This document shows positions 54,534 to 63,351 of a stretch of DNA of 64,000 bases, piece by piece. The stretch spans positions 186,001-250,000 of the forward strand of contig DATLOC010000041.1 of the NCBI GenBank assembly GCA_035536455.1, read 5' to 3'. A program made the position numbers and the translations under genes. Under the pieces are notes generated by a model. The model searched no databases and was not told where the DNA came from. It saw only the letters and a program-made list of their open reading frames with translations. The stretch is from DASUNQ01 sp035536455 (lineage in GTDB: Bacteria > Acidobacteriota > Thermoanaerobaculia > Multivoradales > UBA5704). Within the stretch, counting starts at the first letter, position 1; each line of letters begins with the position of its first letter.

Positions 54534-54600
54534 TTGGACCCGTCCTCGCGGGTTGTGGAAAGATCGCCCGCTCGCCGGGCCGGCGAGCGAAGGGATCTTT

Positions 54601-56319
54601 ATGCGTTGGAGCCGCTACTACCTCTACACCACCCGCGAGGTGCCGAACGACGCCGAGGTCGTGAGCCACCAGCTCATGGTCCGCACCGGCATGATCAAGA
54701 AGCTGGCGGCGGGGATCTACACCTACCAGCCGTTCGGCTGGCGCAGCATCTGGAAGCTGATGGCGATCGTGCGCCGCGAGATGGACGCCGCCGGCGCCAT
54801 CGAGCTGTCGATGCCGGCCGTCCAGCCGGCCGAGCTGTGGCAGGAATCGGGGCGCTGGCAGCGCTACGGCAAGGAGCTGCTGCGCATCAAGGACCGCCAC
54901 GAGCGCGACTTCGCCTTCGGCCCGACTCACGAGGAGGTCGTGACCGACATGGTGCGCCGGGAGCTCAAGAGCTACCGCCAGCTGCCGGTCAACCTCTACC
55001 AGATCCAGACTAAGTTCCGCGACGAGATCCGCCCGCGCTTCGGCCTGATGCGCGGGCGCGAGTTCCTGATGAAGGACGCCTACTCCTTCCACGCCAGCGC
55101 CGAGAGCCTGGAGGAGGCCTACCAGGCGATGCGCGAGACGTACGAGCGCATCTTCGAGGCCTGCCAGCTCGACTACAACGTCGTCGAGGCGGACACCGGG
55201 GCGATCGGCGGCTCGGCCTCGCACGAGTTCATGGTGGTGGCCGAGACCGGTGAGAGCGCCGTCGTGCGCTGCCCGAAGTGCGGCTACGCCGCGAACGTCG
55301 AGAAGGCGGAGACACGGTGGCTCGCGCCGGCGCGGGCCGCGGCCGGCGAGGCCGCGACTGAGCCGGAGCTGCGCGAGGTCTCGACCCCCGGCGTCACCTC
55401 GATCGAGGAGGTCTCCACCTTCCTCGCGATCCCGCCCGCGGAGCTGGTCAAGACGCTGATCTACGAGACCGAGAAGGGGTTCGTGGCGGTGGCGATCCGC
55501 GGCGACCGCGAGGTCAACGAGGTCAAGCTCGCCAACCACCTCGACGTCCAGCACCTGGCGCTGGCGAGCGACGACAAGGTCCGGCAGGCGACGAGCGCGC
55601 CGGTCGGCTTCGCCGGGCCGGTCGGGCTGCCGCCGGAGCTGCGGCTGGTCGTCGACCCGACGGTGCCCGACCTCGCCTGCTTCGCCTGCGGCGCCAACAA
55701 GGCCGACGCCCACCTCACGGGCGCCGTATGGGCCCGCGACGTTGGGCGCGGCGAGACCGCCGACGTCGTGCTGGTCGGCGGCGGCGACCCCTGCCCGCGC
55801 TGCGACGGCACCCTCGAGCTCTTCCGCGGCATCGAGGTCGGCCACATCTTCAAGCTCGGTACCAAGTACTCGGAGGCGATGGCCTGCAACTTCACCGACG
55901 AGCAGGGCGTCGACTCGCCGATGGTCATGGGCTGCTACGGCCTCGGCATCGGCCGCACCGTCGCCGCCGCCATCGAGCAGAACCACGACGCCGACGGCAT
56001 CGCCTGGCCGCGCCCGCTCGCCCCCTTCGAGGTGCTGCTGATCGCCCTGAACCCCGGCGACCCCGCGGTGCGCGAGGCCGCCGAAGGGATCTACGCCCGC
56101 CTGCGTGAGCAGGGTGTGGACGTCCTCTACGACGACCGCGACGAGCGCCCGGGCGTCAAGTTCAAGGACGCCGACCTGATCGGCTTGCCGGTGCGGCTCG
56201 TCGTGGGGGCCAAGTCCCTAGCCGACGGCCGCGTTGAGGTCTCCCTCCGCCGCGACCGTCTCAAGCACCAAGTCGCGGTCGCCGACGCCGTCCCCGCGGC
56301 GCTCGAACGGCTGCTCTAG
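54601..56319 (+). CDS. proS: Prolyl-tRNA synthetase, bacterial type
   Basis: A 572-residue class II synthetase. Motif 1 lies around GWRSIWKLMAIVRREMDAAG, motif 2 in KFRDEIRPRFGLMRGREFLM with the conserved Arg, and motif 3 near the end of the core (GCYGLGIGRTVAAAIEQNHD). The editing INS domain is present between motifs 2 and 3 (about residues 225-400, LAIPPAELVKTLIYETEKGF). A C-terminal anticodon-binding domain follows (DVLYDDRDERPGVKFKDADL). ATG 54601 has GAAGGGA upstream; the open frame before it belongs to the pseudogene remnant. Confidence 0.96.
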   Translation: MRWSRYYLYTTREVPNDAEVVSHQLMVRTGMIKKLAAGIYTYQPFGWRSIWKLMAIVRREMDAAGAIELSMPAVQPAELWQESGRWQRYGKELLRIKDRHERDFAFGPTHEEVVTDMVRRELKSYRQLPVNLYQIQTKFRDEIRPRFGLMRGREFLMKDAYSFHASAESLEEAYQAMRETYERIFEACQLDYNVVEADTGAIGGSASHEFMVVAETGESAVVRCPKCGYAANVEKAETRWLAPARAAAGEAATEPELREVSTPGVTSIEEVSTFLAIPPAELVKTLIYETEKGFVAVAIRGDREVNEVKLANHLDVQHLALASDDKVRQATSAPVGFAGPVGLPPELRLVVDPTVPDLACFACGANKADAHLTGAVWARDVGRGETADVVLVGGGDPCPRCDGTLELFRGIEVGHIFKLGTKYSEAMACNFTDEQGVDSPMVMGCYGLGIGRTVAAAIEQNHDADGIAWPRPLAPFEVLLIALNPGDPAVREAAEGIYARLREQGVDVLYDDRDERPGVKFKDADLIGLPVRLVVGAKSLADGRVEVSLRRDRLKHQVAVADAVPAALERLL

Positions 56320-56387
56320 AGCCGCCCGGCACCCAGTCGGAAACCATTGACTCCGCAGGCCCTACGGCTCCCTGGCAGCCGCTGTGC

Positions 56388-56393
56388 TAGAGT
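56388..56393 (+). promoter_or_regulatory. TAGAGT -10-like element of the CNNM/CBS gene (leaderless type)
   Basis: TAGAGT ends 11 nt before ATG 56405. Confidence 0.35.
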
Positions 56394-56404
56394 TTTTCTC
56401 GTTG

Positions 56405-57763
56405 ATGGCAGACCCTCCGAGTAGCCCCCCCACCCACGGCTCCGCTTTCGCGCTCGACCCGATCTGGGCGTTCGTCTTCGCGATCGTCCTGGTCCTGCTC
56501 AACGGCTTCTTCGTCGCCGCGGAGTTCGCGCTCGTCAAGGTGCGGGCGACGCAGCTCGACCCGCACGTGCAGGCCGGGGAGCGGCGCGGCAAGGTGGCGC
56601 GGCACATGGTGCGGCACCTCGACGCCTACCTCTCGGCGACCCAGCTCGGCATCACCCTGGCCAGCCTCGCCCTCGGCTGGATCGGCCACGGCGCCTTCTC
56701 CTGGATCGTCGAGCCGGTGGTGAGGCTCTTCGCCGGCGACAACCCGGCGCTGGCCAACTCGGCGGCCCTCACCCTGTCGTTCCTGGCGATCACCGTCCTG
56801 CACATCGTGCTCGGGGAGCTGGCGCCGAAGTCGCTGGCCATCCGCAAGCCGGAATCGACCTCGCTCACCGTCGCCCTCCCGCTCTACATCTTCTACAAGG
56901 CCACCTACCCGATGATCTGGCTGCTCAACCACGCGGCCAACGGGCTGCTGCGGCTGGTGCGCATCCAGCCGGTCTCCGAAGGGGAGCTGGCGCACGACGA
57001 GGGGGAGCTGCGGCTGCTCCTCGCCGGCGGCGGCGGCGCGCACCTCTCGGACCAGAAGCGCGAGCTCCTCGACAACGTCTTCGAGCTGTCGCACCGGGTG
57101 GCGCGGCAGATCATGGTGCCGCGCGCCGACGTCGTCTACCTCTCGACCACCCGCAGCCTCGAGGAGAACCTGAAGATCACCCGCGAGAGCGGGCACACCC
57201 GCTTCCCGCTCTGCGAAGGGGACCTCGACCACACCGTCGGCGTCATCCACATCAAAGACATCTTCCGCGCCGACCCCCTGCCCGCGGACCTGCGGCAGAT
57301 CGCGCGCGAGATGGCCTTCGTCCCCGACACCCTGGGCCTCGACCGCCTGCTCAAGCGGATGCGCACCGAGCGCTTCCACATGGCGGCGGTGATGGACGAG
57401 TACGGCGGCGTCTCCGGCGTCGTCACCCTGGAGACGGTGATCGAGGAGATCGTCGGCCAGATCTCGGACGAGTTCGACGCCCCGGAGATGCCGGAGCTGG
57501 TGCCCGGCGAGGAGGGGGTGTGGGAGGTCTCGGGCGGGATGCTGGTCGTCGAGCTCGAGGAGGCGCTCGGCATCGAGTTCTCCGAGCGCGACGAGGACAC
57601 GATCGGCGGCGTCGTGCTCTCCGAGCTGGGGCGGCTGCCGGTCCCCGGCGACCGCGTCGAAGTGGGGCCGCTCGAGATCGAGGTCCTCGAGGTGCGGCTC
57701 AACCGCATCGTCTCGCTGCGCGTCCACGTCAAGCAGCCGGCGGCCGTCGCCGGCGAAGGCTAG
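56405..57763 (+). CDS. CNNM-family membrane protein with CBS pair and CorC_HlyC domain
   Basis: A 452-residue protein of the HlyC/CorC (UPF0053, CNNM) family. The N-terminal DUF21 region has about four helices (VFAIVLVLLNGFFVAAEFAL; QLGITLASLALGWIGHG), a CBS pair spans about 205-330 (RQIMVPRADVVYLSTTRSLE; MAAVMDEYGGVSGVVTLETV), and a C-terminal transporter-associated domain ends near VEVGPLEIEVLEVRLNRIVS. Members are linked to Mg2+ or Co2+ efflux or homeostasis. ATG 56405 is preferred over GTG 56384, which lies in the -10-like element. Confidence 0.9.
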   Translation: MADPPSSPPTHGSAFALDPIWAFVFAIVLVLLNGFFVAAEFALVKVRATQLDPHVQAGERRGKVARHMVRHLDAYLSATQLGITLASLALGWIGHGAFSWIVEPVVRLFAGDNPALANSAALTLSFLAITVLHIVLGELAPKSLAIRKPESTSLTVALPLYIFYKATYPMIWLLNHAANGLLRLVRIQPVSEGELAHDEGELRLLLAGGGGAHLSDQKRELLDNVFELSHRVARQIMVPRADVVYLSTTRSLEENLKITRESGHTRFPLCEGDLDHTVGVIHIKDIFRADPLPADLRQIAREMAFVPDTLGLDRLLKRMRTERFHMAAVMDEYGGVSGVVTLETVIEEIVGQISDEFDAPEMPELVPGEEGVWEVSGGMLVVELEEALGIEFSERDEDTIGGVVLSELGRLPVPGDRVEVGPLEIEVLEVRLNRIVSLRVHVKQPAAVAGEG

Positions 57764-57767
57764 CCTC

Positions 57768-59408
57768 CTGCTCCGCCGCAGCGTCCCGCTCATCCTCGCG
57801 TCCCTCCTCGCCGCCGCCGCGCCGGCCGCGGCGGCGATCCGCTTCCGCGAGGTCTCCGAGCCCTGGGGGCTCGCCTTCCGCCACCACCACGGCGGCAGCG
57901 GCCAGCGCCACATGCCGGAGACGATGGTGGGCGGGGTCGTCGTCTTCGACTACGACGGCGACGGCGACGAGGACGTGCTCTACGTCGACGCCGGGCCGCT
58001 CCCCGGCTACTCGGGCGAGGCGCCACGCTCGCGCCTCTTCCGCAACGACGGCGCCGGGCGTTTCGTGGACACCACCGCCGCGGCCCGCTTGGCCGGCCCG
58101 GAGTACGGCGCCGGCGGCACCGCCGGCGACGTGGACGGCGACGGCGACCTCGACCTCTTCCTGGCCGGCTTCGGCCCCGACCGGCTGCTGCGCAACGAGG
58201 GGGACGGCACCTTCCACGACGTCACCGCCGCCGCCGGCGCGGGCGACCCCTCCTGGAGCATGTCGGCGGCCTTCGCCGACCTCGACCGCGACGGCGACCT
58301 CGACCTCTACGTCGCCAACTACGTCGAGTACCGCCTCGACGTCCACAAGGCCTGCTTCGACGAGGCCCGGCAGCTCGCCGGCTACTGCACGCCGCTGCGC
58401 TTCCTCGGCGCCCCCGATCGCCTCTTCCGCAACCGCGGCGACGGCACCTTCGCCGAGGCGACGCGGGAGATGGGCCTGCCGGAGGACGCCGGCAACGGGC
58501 TCGGCGTGGTCGTCGCCGACCTCGACGAGGACGGCTGGCCCGACCTCTACGTCGCCAACGACACGACGCCGAACTTCCTCTACCGCAACCGCGGCCGCGA
58601 CGCCGGGGGCAAGCACGGCGGGTTCGAGGACGTCTCGACGCTCTCCGGCGCCGCCCTCTCCGACCGCGGCCGCGCCGAGGGGAGCATGGGGGTGGACGCC
58701 GGCGACGCCGACGGCGACGGGCGACTCGACCTGGTGGTGACGAACTTCGAGCTCGAGACCAACGTCCTCTACCGCAACCAGGGGAACCTGCTCTTCTCCG
58801 ACAGCCGCTTCGCCGCCGGCATCGCCGAGCCCTCGCTGCTGTCGCTCGGCTTCGGCACCGCCTGGGCCGACTTCGACCACGACGCCGATCTCGACTTCGT
58901 GGTCGCCAACGGGCACATCCTCGACAACGCCGAGGCGATGAAGTCGCCCACCCCCTACCGCCAGCGCAACCAGGTCTACGAGAACCGGGGCGGCGGCCGC
59001 TTCGCGGAGGTCAAGGACGCGGGGCTCGACGTCGTGCGCGCCAGCCGCGGCCTCGCCACCGGCGACCTCGACGGCGACGGCGACCTCGAGGTGGTCGTCG
59101 TCAACTCGAACGACTGGAGCGAGGTCTACGAGGGGCTGGCGGCGGGGCCGTGGCTGGCCGTGGACCTCCTGGGGGGGGAGAGCAACCGCTCCGGGATCGG
59201 GGCGCGGGTCGAGCTGGAGGCGGCGGGCAAGCGCCAGGTGCGCGAGGTCAAGACCGGCTCCTCCTACCTGTCGCAGAACGCCCTGACCCTGCACTTCGGG
59301 CTCGGCGGCGCCGCCGCGGCCGATCGCCTGTCCGTCCGCTGGCCCTCCGGCAAGCGGCAGCGCTTCGAAGGGCTGCCGGCCAACCGGCGGCTCCTGATCT
59401 CCGAGTAA
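57768..59408 (+). CDS. CRTAC1/ASPIC-UnbV family secreted protein with FG-GAP/VCBS repeats
   Basis: An exported protein of about 546 residues. VPLILASLLAAAAPAAA is a signal peptide, so the gene must begin before the ATG at 57912; no ATG, GTG or TTG exists in frame upstream, and CTG 57768, five bases after the previous stop, gives a normal signal. FG-GAP/VCBS repeats with calcium loops recur (FDYDGDGDEDVLYVD; DVDGDGDLDLFLAGFG; DLDRDGDLDLYVANY; DGDGDLEVVVVNSN), a beta-propeller. A C-terminal ASPIC/UnbV domain (GGESNRSGIGARVELEAAGK; YLSQNALTLHFGLGGAAAAD) closes it. The role of this family is unknown. Confidence 0.88.
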   Translation: MLRRSVPLILASLLAAAAPAAAAIRFREVSEPWGLAFRHHHGGSGQRHMPETMVGGVVVFDYDGDGDEDVLYVDAGPLPGYSGEAPRSRLFRNDGAGRFVDTTAAARLAGPEYGAGGTAGDVDGDGDLDLFLAGFGPDRLLRNEGDGTFHDVTAAAGAGDPSWSMSAAFADLDRDGDLDLYVANYVEYRLDVHKACFDEARQLAGYCTPLRFLGAPDRLFRNRGDGTFAEATREMGLPEDAGNGLGVVVADLDEDGWPDLYVANDTTPNFLYRNRGRDAGGKHGGFEDVSTLSGAALSDRGRAEGSMGVDAGDADGDGRLDLVVTNFELETNVLYRNQGNLLFSDSRFAAGIAEPSLLSLGFGTAWADFDHDADLDFVVANGHILDNAEAMKSPTPYRQRNQVYENRGGGRFAEVKDAGLDVVRASRGLATGDLDGDGDLEVVVVNSNDWSEVYEGLAAGPWLAVDLLGGESNRSGIGARVELEAAGKRQVREVKTGSSYLSQNALTLHFGLGGAAAADRLSVRWPSGKRQRFEGLPANRRLLISE

Positions 59409-59412
59409 GCAC

Positions 59413-61224
59413 TCAGCCGCGCAGGTGGTTCGAGGCGCAGCGGTAGCCGCCGGTCAAGATCACACTGCGCACGAGCGGCGGCAGGAGGTCGAGGGCGGAG
59501 CCGGCGCGAGTGAAGGCCGCCGCGGCGCGCTTGTCGCCGGCGGGCAGAAGGGAGGCGAATCCCTCGGCCCTGACCTTCCCTTCGCGCGTCTCGACGACCA
59601 CGTTGTTCCAGGTGATCTTGAAGACGTCGTGGCGGAGCTCCTCCTGCCGGGCGAGGAGCCGCGTCGGGACGAGCAGGAGCGGCAGGCGCTCGACCGCCAT
59701 GCCCTGTTTGCCGAGGTGCTCCGCGACCAGATCCAGGAAGGTGTCGAGCCCGGCCGCGGCGGGGGTGTCGAGCGCCGCGGTCAGCTCCCCTGGCAGACGC
59801 TCGGCCGGCGGCGCCAGGCCGTAGCCGGCCCGGAACCCCGCCCACTCGGCGGCGGGCGCGGCGGCGAGGAGCCGGCGCCCGGCCGTCAGGTCGGCGACCA
59901 GCGCCGTCTGCTTGCGCCCGGGCAGGAGCGTCAGCAGAGCGTCGAGGTCGTGCCCGGCGCCCCCTCCTAGCCGCGCCATGAGTGCCGGCCGCTCGGCGGC
60001 CGGGCGCTCGGACGGGAGGGGGTGGACGAAGCGGACAGGCCGCCCGTAAAGGGCGCCGAGCTCCGCCGCCGCGCGCTCGACGGCCGCGGCGTAGAGGTCC
60101 ACACCCGTCGGGCTGCCGAAGAGCTCGACCGGCACCCGCGGCATGCCGAGCAGGGCCAGCGCGCGGATTTCGACGGCGTGCAGATCGATCCAGACGGCCT
60201 CGGGCACGAGCAGCGCCTGGCCGTTGTGGAAGGGGATGAGAGAGGTGCCCCAGGTGACGCCCTTCCAGGCGCGGTCCAGCCGCTCGGGTAGGGTCTGCAC
60301 CAGCTCGCGGCCCAGATAGAAGTCCTCCTCGCGCTGGGGCTGGACGTTGGGGCGGACGAGGACCAGCACTCCGCCGTCCGGCCGCCGCACCAGGCTCAGC
60401 GGATCGCGCGGCCAGGGGGAGAAAAGACGGCCGAAGGTGGGCAGGACCTCCCACGGCAGCTCGCCGCCTTCGCCGGCCGCCTCCGCCGGCAACGGGCGCT
60501 GGTCGGTCATCACCAGCAGCTCGCGCCGCGCGTCGAGCGCGCGCACGGCGCCGAGCAGCCGGGTAGCGCCGGCGAGGTCGATCAGGTCCGAGGGGAGGGA
60601 GTAGACCGACGCCGCGATCGGCCGCGAGAGGTCGTCCTCGAAGGCGAAGGGGCCGGGGGGCTCGCGGCGGCGGTCGGCGCTCGACCGCGGCACCAGTCCC
60701 CAGGCCGTCTCCAGCTTCTCGGACGCCTCGTAGTCGAACTCCGGCAGGGCGTTCATCTCGCGCAGCAGGCGGGCGCGGAGGGAGTGCGGCGGCGGTGTGG
60801 CGGCGTCGAGCGCGCCCGGCCAGGAGGCCACGATCCGGCGGCGGAGCTCGGGGACGTGGCCGAAACGGCCGGGGTGGACGAGGAAGAGCGTGAGGAGGGC
60901 GTCGACCTCGGCCGCGCTCGGCGCCGCGCCCAGGCGGTGGATGCGCGCGCGGAGGAGCCGCGCATGAAAGTCCGCGGCCTGAGGCGCGAGCGCCGGGTCG
61001 CCGTAGGCGTCGGCGAGCATGGTGAGGTTCGGCTCGACGAGGTCAGGGCGCTTCACGAGAACCTCTTCGAACCGCTCCGGCGACCACGCCAAGATCCATC
61101 GCGCGCCGTCGTCGGAGCGCGCCGCGGCGCCGTCGATCGCCGCGACGGGAGCGCACGAGGGGTGCGGCAGGAGCAAGGCGAGGAAGCCCAGCGCGAGGAC
61201 CTGCCGGGCGGGGACTGCGACCAT
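59413..61224 (-). CDS. Uncharacterised exported protein, possibly penteine-fold
   Basis: A 603-residue protein with a signal peptide (VLALGFLALLLPHPSCAP, with Cys near 24, so perhaps a lipoprotein). The N-terminal 150 residues are helical. The rest has a segment FSPWPRDPLSLVRRPDGGVL, a later WIDLHAVEIRALALLGMPRV, and a C-terminal SVILTGGYRCASNHLRG. A W-x-RD motif, a His-containing middle and a late Gly-Gly-x-x-Cys are arranged as in guanidino-modifying (penteine) enzymes such as agmatine deiminase, but no close family was recognised. It starts at ATG 61224 and is divergent from the glycosyltransferase gene. Confidence 0.6.
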   Translation of the reverse strand: MVAVPARQVLALGFLALLLPHPSCAPVAAIDGAAARSDDGARWILAWSPERFEEVLVKRPDLVEPNLTMLADAYGDPALAPQAADFHARLLRARIHRLGAAPSAAEVDALLTLFLVHPGRFGHVPELRRRIVASWPGALDAATPPPHSLRARLLREMNALPEFDYEASEKLETAWGLVPRSSADRRREPPGPFAFEDDLSRPIAASVYSLPSDLIDLAGATRLLGAVRALDARRELLVMTDQRPLPAEAAGEGGELPWEVLPTFGRLFSPWPRDPLSLVRRPDGGVLVLVRPNVQPQREEDFYLGRELVQTLPERLDRAWKGVTWGTSLIPFHNGQALLVPEAVWIDLHAVEIRALALLGMPRVPVELFGSPTGVDLYAAAVERAAAELGALYGRPVRFVHPLPSERPAAERPALMARLGGGAGHDLDALLTLLPGRKQTALVADLTAGRRLLAAAPAAEWAGFRAGYGLAPPAERLPGELTAALDTPAAAGLDTFLDLVAEHLGKQGMAVERLPLLLVPTRLLARQEELRHDVFKITWNNVVVETREGKVRAEGFASLLPAGDKRAAAAFTRAGSALDLLPPLVRSVILTGGYRCASNHLRG

Positions 61225-61231
61225 CCGGCGG

Positions 61232-61252
61232 AGTCTATACGCCTGCTAAGCT
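61232..61252. promoter_or_regulatory. Divergent pair of -10-like elements
   Basis: Minus-strand TAGACT (61237-61232) ends 7 nt before ATG 61224, and plus-strand TAAGCT (61247-61252) ends 11 nt before ATG 61264. Two divergent leaderless genes seem to start within a 39-bp gap. Confidence 0.5.
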
Positions 61253-61263
61253 CGCGCGTCCGT

Positions 61264-63351
61264 ATGGGCAAGAAGCGGCGCGGCGACCGCTCCCGCCGGG
61301 CGGAAGCGCCCGCTCCTGTCGCCGCGGCGCCCGCGGCGGCGCCGCGCGCCGCCCTCCCTCGCACTTGGCTCGCCGCCGTCGCCGCGCTCGCCTTCGCGGT
61401 GCGCGCCGCGGTCGCCCTGCAGCTGGCGCCGACCGCGCTCTTCCGCTTTCCGCAGCTCGACTCGCTGGAGTTCCTGCTCTGGGCGCAGAGCATCGCCGCC
61501 GGCGAGGCGCGCTGGCCGGCGGTCCCCACCCACGGCCCCGTCTACCCCTACTTCCTGGGCGCCCTGCTGGCCCTCTTCGATGGCTCCTTCACCGCCGTGC
61601 GCCTGGTGCAGGCGGCGCTCGGCGCCGAGCTCTGCGCGCTCGCCGCCCTGCTCGCCGCCCGCCTCTTCGACGACCGCCGGGCCGGCCTGGCCGCCGGGCT
61701 CCTCTTGGCGCTCTACGGGCCGCTCGTCTACGTCGAGGTCTCCTTCCTCGCCGAGGGCCTGCTGATCTTCCTGGCGCTCGCGGCGCTCTGGTGCCTGCTC
61801 CGGCCGGCGCCGACTCCCGGGGCCTCGATCGCCGCCGCGGCCGCCGCGGGCCTCCTCCTCGGCCTCGCCGCGGCGACCCGCGCCACCGCCCTGGCGCTCG
61901 TCCCGGCGCTGGCGCTCGCCCTCCTCCTCGACCGCCGCCGGCCGCGGCGCGGGCTCGCCGCCGGCGCGCTCGCCGCGGCGGCCCTGGCCGTGGTCCTGCC
62001 CGTCCTCGTCGCGGTGCGGCAGGCGAGCGGGAGCTGGCTGCCGATCCAGGGGTACGGCGGGCTCAACCTCTACATGGGGAACCGCCCGGGCGCCCCCGGC
62101 GTCCCCACCGCGCGGCTCGGCGGCGACTGGGACCGGCTGAGCGGCGAGCCCGCCCGCCGCGGCATCGCCGGCGCCGCGGCGCAGGAGCGCTGGTACACGC
62201 GCCAGCTCCTCGCCGAGGCGCGCGAGCGGCCGGGCGCGATCCTGGCGGCGGTGGCGCGCAAGTCCGGGTGGCTCTTCCAGGACGAGGAGATCCGCGAGAG
62301 CCACAGCTTCTACTTCTTCCGCGCGCGCTCCGCGCTCCTGCGCCTCCTGCCCGGCTTCGCCCTGCTCTTCCCGCTCGCCCTCTGCGGGCTGGTCGCGGCG
62401 GTACGGGGGCGCCGGCTGCCGCCCGCGCTCGCGCTCTACCTCCTGGTCTTCGCCGCCTCCTGTGTCGCCATCGTCATGTCCTCGCGCTACCGGCTGCCGC
62501 TGGTGCCGGCGCTCGCCGTCCTGGCCGGCGGCGGGATCGCCTGGCTGATCGACGCGGCGCGGGAGCGGCGCTGGAAGACTCTCGGCGGCCTGGCCGCGCT
62601 CCTGGCGGCGGGGTTCGCCGCGACCCAGCTCCGCGACCACGCCCCGAGCCGCAACCTGGCGGAGGAGTCGGCGTTGACCGCCCTGTCGCTCGAAGCGCAC
62701 GATGACCTCGCCGGGGCGCGGGCGGCGGTCGCCGAGGCGCTGCGGGAGGACCCCGAGTCGGCGTTCGCCTGGGCGGTCGCCGGGCGGCTGGCGGAGCGCG
62801 AGGGGGACGCCGCGCGGGCGGAGCGCGCCTTCGCCGCCTCCGCCCGGCTCGCGCCCGACTTCCAGCGCGCGCGGCTCAACCTGGGGGCCGCCCTGCGGCG
62901 GCGCGGCGACCTCGCCGGCGCCGAGCGCGAGCTGCGGCGGGCGCTCTGGCTGGTGCCGGGGCACGCCGGGGCGCGGCGCGAGCTGGCGGCGGTGCTGCTC
63001 GAGCGCGCCCGCCGGGAAGGGGCGGCGCGCCGCCCGGCGCAGGGCCAGGCGCTGGCCGCCGAGGCGGCGCTTCTCGCCCCCGGGGAGGCGGAGAGCTGGC
63101 TGACCCTGGGGATGTTGGCGCTCGACGCCGGCGACCCGGCCGCCGCCCGCGCGGCGCTGGAGCGGGCGGGCGGGATGATGGGCCCGGAGGCGCCGCCGGT
63201 CGCCCTCGGCTGGGCGCTGCTCGACCGCCTGGAGGGGCGGCCGGAGGCGGCGGTGGAGCGGCTGCGGCGGGTGCTGGCGCGCCACCCCGGCTACCAGCCG
63301 GCGGCGCAGCTCCTGCGCGCCCTCGCTACGAGCGCCCCTCCTTCTCCTTGA
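61264..63351 (+). CDS. PMT/ArnT-type glycosyltransferase fused to TPR repeats
   Basis: A 695-residue membrane protein. After a basic start (GKKRRGDRSRRAEAP) about ten helices form a GT-C fold of the PMT_2/dolichyl-phosphate-mannose type: LDSLEFLLWAQSIAAGEARW follows the first helix where GT-C enzymes keep their acidic loop, and HGPVYPYFLGALLALFDGSF is typical. From about residue 465 the protein is soluble with four to six TPR units (AWAVAGRLAEREGDAARAER; RARLNLGAALRRRGDLAGAE). It probably transfers a sugar from a lipid carrier. ATG 61264 is set by the -10 position. Its end overlaps the next gene by 26 bp. Confidence 0.82.
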   Translation: MGKKRRGDRSRRAEAPAPVAAAPAAAPRAALPRTWLAAVAALAFAVRAAVALQLAPTALFRFPQLDSLEFLLWAQSIAAGEARWPAVPTHGPVYPYFLGALLALFDGSFTAVRLVQAALGAELCALAALLAARLFDDRRAGLAAGLLLALYGPLVYVEVSFLAEGLLIFLALAALWCLLRPAPTPGASIAAAAAAGLLLGLAAATRATALALVPALALALLLDRRRPRRGLAAGALAAAALAVVLPVLVAVRQASGSWLPIQGYGGLNLYMGNRPGAPGVPTARLGGDWDRLSGEPARRGIAGAAAQERWYTRQLLAEARERPGAILAAVARKSGWLFQDEEIRESHSFYFFRARSALLRLLPGFALLFPLALCGLVAAVRGRRLPPALALYLLVFAASCVAIVMSSRYRLPLVPALAVLAGGGIAWLIDAARERRWKTLGGLAALLAAGFAATQLRDHAPSRNLAEESALTALSLEAHDDLAGARAAVAEALREDPESAFAWAVAGRLAEREGDAARAERAFAASARLAPDFQRARLNLGAALRRRGDLAGAERELRRALWLVPGHAGARRELAAVLLERARREGAARRPAQGQALAAEAALLAPGEAESWLTLGMLALDAGDPAAARAALERAGGMMGPEAPPVALGWALLDRLEGRPEAAVERLRRVLARHPGYQPAAQLLRALATSAPPSP

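Noticed and set aside
54370..54600. N-terminal extension of proS
   Set aside because: ProS homology begins exactly at ATG 54601. The upstream frame resembles a molybdenum hydroxylase fragment.
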